Assembly (NCBI RefSeq): GCF_002156875.1
Contig: NZ_NCSY01000002.1
Location: forward strand, 310,001-374,000
Reading direction: 5' to 3'
DNA from: Bacillus sp. EAC
Lineage (GTDB): Bacteria; Bacillota; Bacilli; Bacillales; Bacillaceae_G
Length of the DNA: 64,000 nucleotides
Below are positions 60,128-64,000 of the stretch, piece after piece. Position numbers and translations under genes: made by a program. The notes below the pieces were generated by a model, which made no database searches, was not told where the DNA came from, and saw nothing but the letters and a program-made list of their open reading frames with translations. Numbering within the stretch: position 1 is the stretch's first letter; each line of letters opens with the position of its first letter.

Positions 60128-61134
60128 TATAAATATCTCCTTCTGAATGTTCTTAAAAACATATCCATTATTGTTACACTTTTAATTCGAACTAGCATTC
60201 TAATCATTTTTTGTAAATTACTTCGGGTATTACGCATTTTATAAATTTCTTGTACTGTGTCATCTTGTATCATTGTATTTATCATTTTTTTTCTTTCAGA
60301 AGAGTTCATAGGGCAGTCTGGTAAGTAGTAATTGATGAAGACAAATGTAAATTCATATTGATAATAAAGATACATGCTTTCATTTGAATTGATACTTGTT
60401 ACTTCCTTAACGAGCTTTTTCAAGTTTTCATAAAGTATAGTTTGTATTTCAAATTTATTATGCAAATAGCTTCGAATAAGGCTACCATCATTTTGGTGGT
60501 ATTCATAAAAAACACTATCCTCAAATGAAAAGCTTTTTGATTGCTTAATATATGAAATGTTAAATATTGCATCTTCTCCTAATTTAAAGTTCGTGCCGAA
60601 TTGAATATTGTTATTTTGAATAATTTCGTTTCGATATAATTTGTTACACGGTGAATAAGCTAGCCCTTTTTCTAGCAAACTAACAAATAACTCAATAATT
60701 GGCTTTTTATGAATGTTCATTTCTTCCTGAACTGTAAGTATATCTACTTTATTATTATTTTTTAAATTTTTAATACCGCAAATGACCAAATCAGATTTTT
60801 CGTCTTCAATCCTTTGGACCATTGCTTCTAAATAATTAACTGGTAACGTATCATCGCTGTCTGTATACTGAATATATTTCCCTTTTGCGTTTTGCAAACC
60901 AATGTTTCGAGCATATCCAGGTCCATGATTTTCAATATTTATTACTTTTAATCTTTCATCCTGAGAAGCATATGCATTACAAATTTCATCACTGTTATCT
61001 GTTGAACCATCATTTATAAGAATTACCTCAAATGAAGTGAGTGATTGGTTAAGAATACTTTCAATACATCTTGATATGTAATTCTCCGCATTGTAAATCG
61101 GTATGATTACAGATACTAAAATATTATATTTCAT
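60127..61134 (-). CDS. Family 2 glycosyltransferase
   Basis: 335 aa. GT-A motifs VSVIIPIYNAENYISRCIES, INDGSTDNSDEIC and QYTDSDDTLPVNY. C-terminal helices include RKKMINTMIQDDTVQEIYKM and an arginine-rich end (RTFRRRYL), a likely membrane-surface patch. Separated by 37 bases from the GT4 gene upstream. It is a paralogue of the other GT2 enzymes here; each probably adds a different residue of one repeating unit. Confidence 0.9.
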   Translation of the reverse strand: MKYNILVSVIIPIYNAENYISRCIESILNQSLTSFEVILINDGSTDNSDEICNAYASQDERLKVINIENHGPGYARNIGLQNAKGKYIQYTDSDDTLPVNYLEAMVQRIEDEKSDLVICGIKNLKNNNKVDILTVQEEMNIHKKPIIELFVSLLEKGLAYSPCNKLYRNEIIQNNNIQFGTNFKLGEDAIFNISYIKQSKSFSFEDSVFYEYHQNDGSLIRSYLHNKFEIQTILYENLKKLVKEVTSINSNESMYLYYQYEFTFVFINYYLPDCPMNSSERKKMINTMIQDDTVQEIYKMRNTRSNLQKMIRMLVRIKSVTIMDMFLRTFRRRYL

Positions 61135-61171
61135 GTCTTTCTTCCCTTAATAATATTTTTATATTGTGATT

Positions 61172-62281
61172 CTATACTTCTTCAATTAATCTATAAATCT
61201 GTTCCATCATGACATTCATTCCAAAATCATTAGCTCGTAATTTTGATGTTTTATTATACTCAAGGAACTTTTCATGATCTATTGCAATACTTCTTAATGT
61301 CTCATTTAAACCTTCTTGGGAATTTTCAATTAGTAACCCATATTTTCCATTTCCCAGAATTTCCTCAGGTCCACCACTTTTAGTCGCTACGACTGGAAGT
61401 CCCATATATAATGCTTCAAGTAAGACAATGCCGAAAGCTTCACTTCTGGCAGAGTGAATATAAATGCTTGCTTCTCTCAAATAAACATATGGATTAAATT
61501 GTTTGCCTAGAAGATATACAGCTTCATTTAAGTTGAGCTCTTGTACCATTTTCTTAAGTTCATCTTCCTCAGGGCCATTACCGATTATATGCAATCGGAG
61601 CATATTATTAATTTTGTACCCTTCAGAAAACGCTCTAATTAATCGATCGATTCCTTTATCTTTATGTAGTCGAGCGATTGTAATTAGATTTACCATATTT
61701 TTATCCATCGTTATATTCTTATCTTCATCCAATTTCCTTACTATTTTTTCAGGCTTAATGGCGTTGTAGATTTTTTCGACATTTGTTTCTGTTTTCGTTA
61801 CATTTTGAAATGCTGTTTTACATTTTTCCGACACAGTAATTATTCGATCGAATTTGTTATAACAATCCGTTTGCCTTTTTTTAGTTCTATGGCTTTCTAA
61901 TCCAAAATTTTGATAATCCATATCACCATGAATCCATGCAATCTTCTTTGACTGAGAATTTCGGGACGCGGCTACAATTTTTTCAGGCATTCCCGTTTTA
62001 AATGATATTTCAATGTCATATTCCTCACTAATCAATTTTTTATAGATTATGCGGGGACTAATAAATCGTAAAACCCTATAAATTCCTTTATATTGTTTTG
62101 CAAATAAAAAAACATGTTTTACCGTCTTAGGTAACTCATGTTTAAGCTCTCCACCGTCAAATAAAGTCATAACGGTTATATTGTATTTTTTGGAATCAAG
62201 ACTATTTAATATGTCGAGTAATAGTACTTCAACTCCACCCATTACCATCCGATCAAGTACAAATAATACCTTTTTTTTCAT
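61172..62281 (-). CDS. Family 4 glycosyltransferase
   Basis: 369 aa with two Rossmann domains (GT-B). KVLFVLDRMVMGGVEVLLLD carries the acceptor-side glycine-rich loop; donor-side motifs are LITIARLHKDKGIDRLIRAF and ARSEAFGIVLLEALYMGLPV, with the Glu residues of the E-x7-E signature, then GGPEEILGNGKYG. It is the only retaining-type (GT4) enzyme among the six in view. Its ATG overlaps the stop of the upstream GT2 gene by one base (TAATG). Confidence 0.92.
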   Translation of the reverse strand: MKKKVLFVLDRMVMGGVEVLLLDILNSLDSKKYNITVMTLFDGGELKHELPKTVKHVFLFAKQYKGIYRVLRFISPRIIYKKLISEEYDIEISFKTGMPEKIVAASRNSQSKKIAWIHGDMDYQNFGLESHRTKKRQTDCYNKFDRIITVSEKCKTAFQNVTKTETNVEKIYNAIKPEKIVRKLDEDKNITMDKNMVNLITIARLHKDKGIDRLIRAFSEGYKINNMLRLHIIGNGPEEDELKKMVQELNLNEAVYLLGKQFNPYVYLREASIYIHSARSEAFGIVLLEALYMGLPVVATKSGGPEEILGNGKYGLLIENSQEGLNETLRSIAIDHEKFLEYNKTSKLRANDFGMNVMMEQIYRLIEEV

Positions 62282-63282
62282 TACTTTAATCCTACCCTTC
62301 TTTCTATTAAGTTTTTAATAGGATAAAAACTCATGGTCAGTTGAACTAACCAATACCCAGGTAGAGATAACATAATTATAAATTTACTCAGCAATGAAAT
62401 TCTTTGATTCAGTAGATTATGATTTGACTTCTTTAGAATACTTTTAGCAAGGGCTTTTGCTGTTTCTTTATGAAGTGTTGTTTTATTAATTGCATTTCCA
62501 GCGCTAATGTCAAATAACATCCTACATTTTACATTTAAAAGCCTTGCTTCTAAAGCTTCATTGTACATTGTTATTTGCCTTTCTCCAAGAAATCCTTTAA
62601 TCTCTTCTAATGCATCAATTTGATCAAACTGTTTTTCACTAAATCCTTTTCTTAAAATACTTCCATCACGCTGAATGTAATAGTATAAAGGTTCATCAAG
62701 ATAGACAACTCTATTGGCCTTAAAAAATAATTTATAAGTAGTAAATACATCTTCATACATTTTACCAATAGGGTATCTAATGTCTTCAAATAACTCTGTT
62801 TTATAGAGTTTATTCCATGCATAGTCATGTAATTTTTTACTTGAGATCAGTTCCTCTAATGCCCCTTGAGTTGAATAATGAATTATTTCCTTAGAGTTTG
62901 ATAAAACTTCCCTATTAGAATATTTTCTAATATATCCACAAACTGCTATATCACATTGGTTATCATTGCTGATTTCATATAATTTTTCATACATTTCCTC
63001 TTTTATATAATCATCACCATCAACAAATCCAATGTAATCGCCGGTTACTATTTCTAATCCTGCATTCCTTGCAGAACTTAGTCCACCGTTTGGTTTATCA
63101 ATCACAACAATTCGATTATTATTTTTCGAGAAATTTTTGATTAAGTTAAGAGTATTATCAGTAGACCCATCATTGACAACTATTATTTCTAAATCTTTAT
63201 ACGTCTGTGAAATAATAGATTCCAAACATTTTTCTATATATTTTTCAACATTATATGCTGCTATTATTACACTTATTTTCAT
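62281..63282 (-). CDS. Family 2 glycosyltransferase
   Basis: 333 aa. GT-A motifs ISVIIAAYNVEKYIEKCLES, VNDGSTDNTLNLI and GFVDGDDYIKEEM, followed by the helical C-terminal part with a hydrophobic end (KFIIMLSLPGYWLVQLTMSF) that probably rests on the membrane. It shares ATGA (4 bases) with the upstream partial gene and one base with the GT4 gene, so all are read from one mRNA. Confidence 0.9.
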   Translation of the reverse strand: MKISVIIAAYNVEKYIEKCLESIISQTYKDLEIIVVNDGSTDNTLNLIKNFSKNNNRIVVIDKPNGGLSSARNAGLEIVTGDYIGFVDGDDYIKEEMYEKLYEISNDNQCDIAVCGYIRKYSNREVLSNSKEIIHYSTQGALEELISSKKLHDYAWNKLYKTELFEDIRYPIGKMYEDVFTTYKLFFKANRVVYLDEPLYYYIQRDGSILRKGFSEKQFDQIDALEEIKGFLGERQITMYNEALEARLLNVKCRMLFDISAGNAINKTTLHKETAKALAKSILKKSNHNLLNQRISLLSKFIIMLSLPGYWLVQLTMSFYPIKNLIERRVGLK

Positions 63283-64000
63283 CTAAACCCTCTTTTCAAG
63301 CTTAATATTCTTGCAAATAATAATATTATTACACTATTTTTTGTCCTCATTATTGCTTTCAAAATATAGGTCATTGGATCAGAAGCACTGCATTTCTTTA
63401 ATTTTTTATCTTCCTTTATCAAAACGTTTTTAATGAATAATATTTTTTCTTTATTTGATAACTTACAAGTTTTTTTATATAAATCAATAAAACTTGCCAT
63501 AAAATCTCTTACAAACAATCGATCTAGCATAGATTGGTTTTCAGATAGTACTCCCCAATAATCTAGCGTTTCCTTTATTTGATTCAACAGGGAGATACGT
63601 ATTTCTAATCTATTAGGTCTAAACCTGGATACGAGACCTTCTCCTTTTTTTACCGTGTAATTTACTAAAGCTTGATTACACACCTTAACAAAACTTATTG
63701 ACTTAACAACTAATAAATTAAAGCTTAAATCCTCACCTATATCTATCTCTGTTGGAAATTTTATTTTGTTATTCTTTATATAACTTGTTAAGTAAACTTT
63801 ATTCCAAGGAGCATTAATCATTTCATTACCGATAAGAGATACTGCAGTATTTCTAAATTCATATTCATTACTAAAATTTGCACTCTCATTAAGAGGAATT
63901 CTACTAGCTTTAAAAACTCCATCACGAACTATGTTATAGCCAAATATAAGTAACTGCGTATCCTTTTCAATTTCAGAAGTTATTACGTTAAAGAAATTAA
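63279..64000 (-). CDS. Family 2-type glycosyltransferase, 5' end outside the window
   Basis: The frame stays open to the window edge: before the internal ATG at 63821 it reads on through NFFNVITSEIEKDTQLLIFG and NEYEFRNTAVSLIG. Only the C-terminal ~240 residues are visible: APWNKVYLTSYIKNNKIKFP, DIGEDLSFNLLVVKSISFVK (the catalytic-base ED region of this GT2 subfamily) and helical tail. The N-terminal nucleotide-binding half is cut off. It is the most upstream glycan gene seen; the operon continues to the right. Confidence 0.85.
   Translation of the reverse strand, partial: NFFNVITSEIEKDTQLLIFGYNIVRDGVFKASRIPLNESANFSNEYEFRNTAVSLIGNEMINAPWNKVYLTSYIKNNKIKFPTEIDIGEDLSFNLLVVKSISFVKVCNQALVNYTVKKGEGLVSRFRPNRLEIRISLLNQIKETLDYWGVLSENQSMLDRLFVRDFMASFIDLYKKTCKLSNKEKILFIKNVLIKEDKKLKKCSASDPMTYILKAIMRTKNSVIILLFARILSLKRGFR

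Overview
The window looks like a low-GC Gram-positive chromosome segment from the Bacillaceae. Supporting signs are strong AGGAGG-type ribosome sites, frequent TTG/GTG starts, ComK, SinI/SinR, CheX, Spo0A boxes (TGTCGAA), and a SecA2-SlaP pair of the kind known from Bacillus anthracis. A prolyl 4-hydroxylase also aligns residue for residue with the B. anthracis enzyme at its metal ligands. I cannot name the species. No tRNA, rRNA, insertion sequence or CRISPR array is visible. Almost everything concerns the cell surface.

Layout. 1-9.6 kb: a truncated S8 protease, a TcaA-like membrane protein, an M48 protease fused to ankyrin repeats, an LTA-synthase-family enzyme and small exported or membrane proteins. 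10-16 kb: prolyl hydroxylase, FAD amine oxidase, YARHG protein and a secreted beta-propeller. 15.7-26.6 kb: an S-layer region with a giant beta-helix surface protein, an S-layer protein without SLH domains, and the divergent secA2-slaP pair. 26.6-28.5 kb: a ComK homologue, an alternative sigma factor and CheX. 28.5-33.3 kb: a c-di-GMP-I riboswitch, then sinI-sinR, convergent with a four-gene operon (coiled-coil protein, coiled-coil protein, signal peptidase I, coiled-coil plus beta-domain protein). This copies the architecture of the B. subtilis sinIR / tapA-sipW-tasA locus but with different proteins. 33.6-42 kb: a 1365-aa S8 protease carrying both cohesin-like and dockerin domains, a second sinI with a broken sinR, a beta-helix protein and an intact sinR. 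42-64 kb: a glycan locus, all on the minus strand, with an LCP ligase, a probable CMP-activated keto-deoxy-acid pathway, a DUF115 protein, a deacetylase-LRR fusion, a PglK-type flippase, a SinR-like regulator, EpsL/M/N homologues, GalE, a CDP-6-deoxyhexose pathway and six glycosyltransferases. It runs off the right edge.

How the parts may work together (inference): Spo0A and c-di-GMP would set the level of SinI; SinI would release SinR from 16-bp palindromes shaped like GTTCTTTATGAAGAAC, found in front of the coiled-coil operon, the cohesin-dockerin protease, the LCP gene and the CMP-sugar genes. The window would then encode a biofilm or surface-matrix programme that coordinates protein matrix, glycan and S-layer. 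A family of ~130-bp GC-rich interspersed repeats (four full copies, two remnants) is scattered through the left half.
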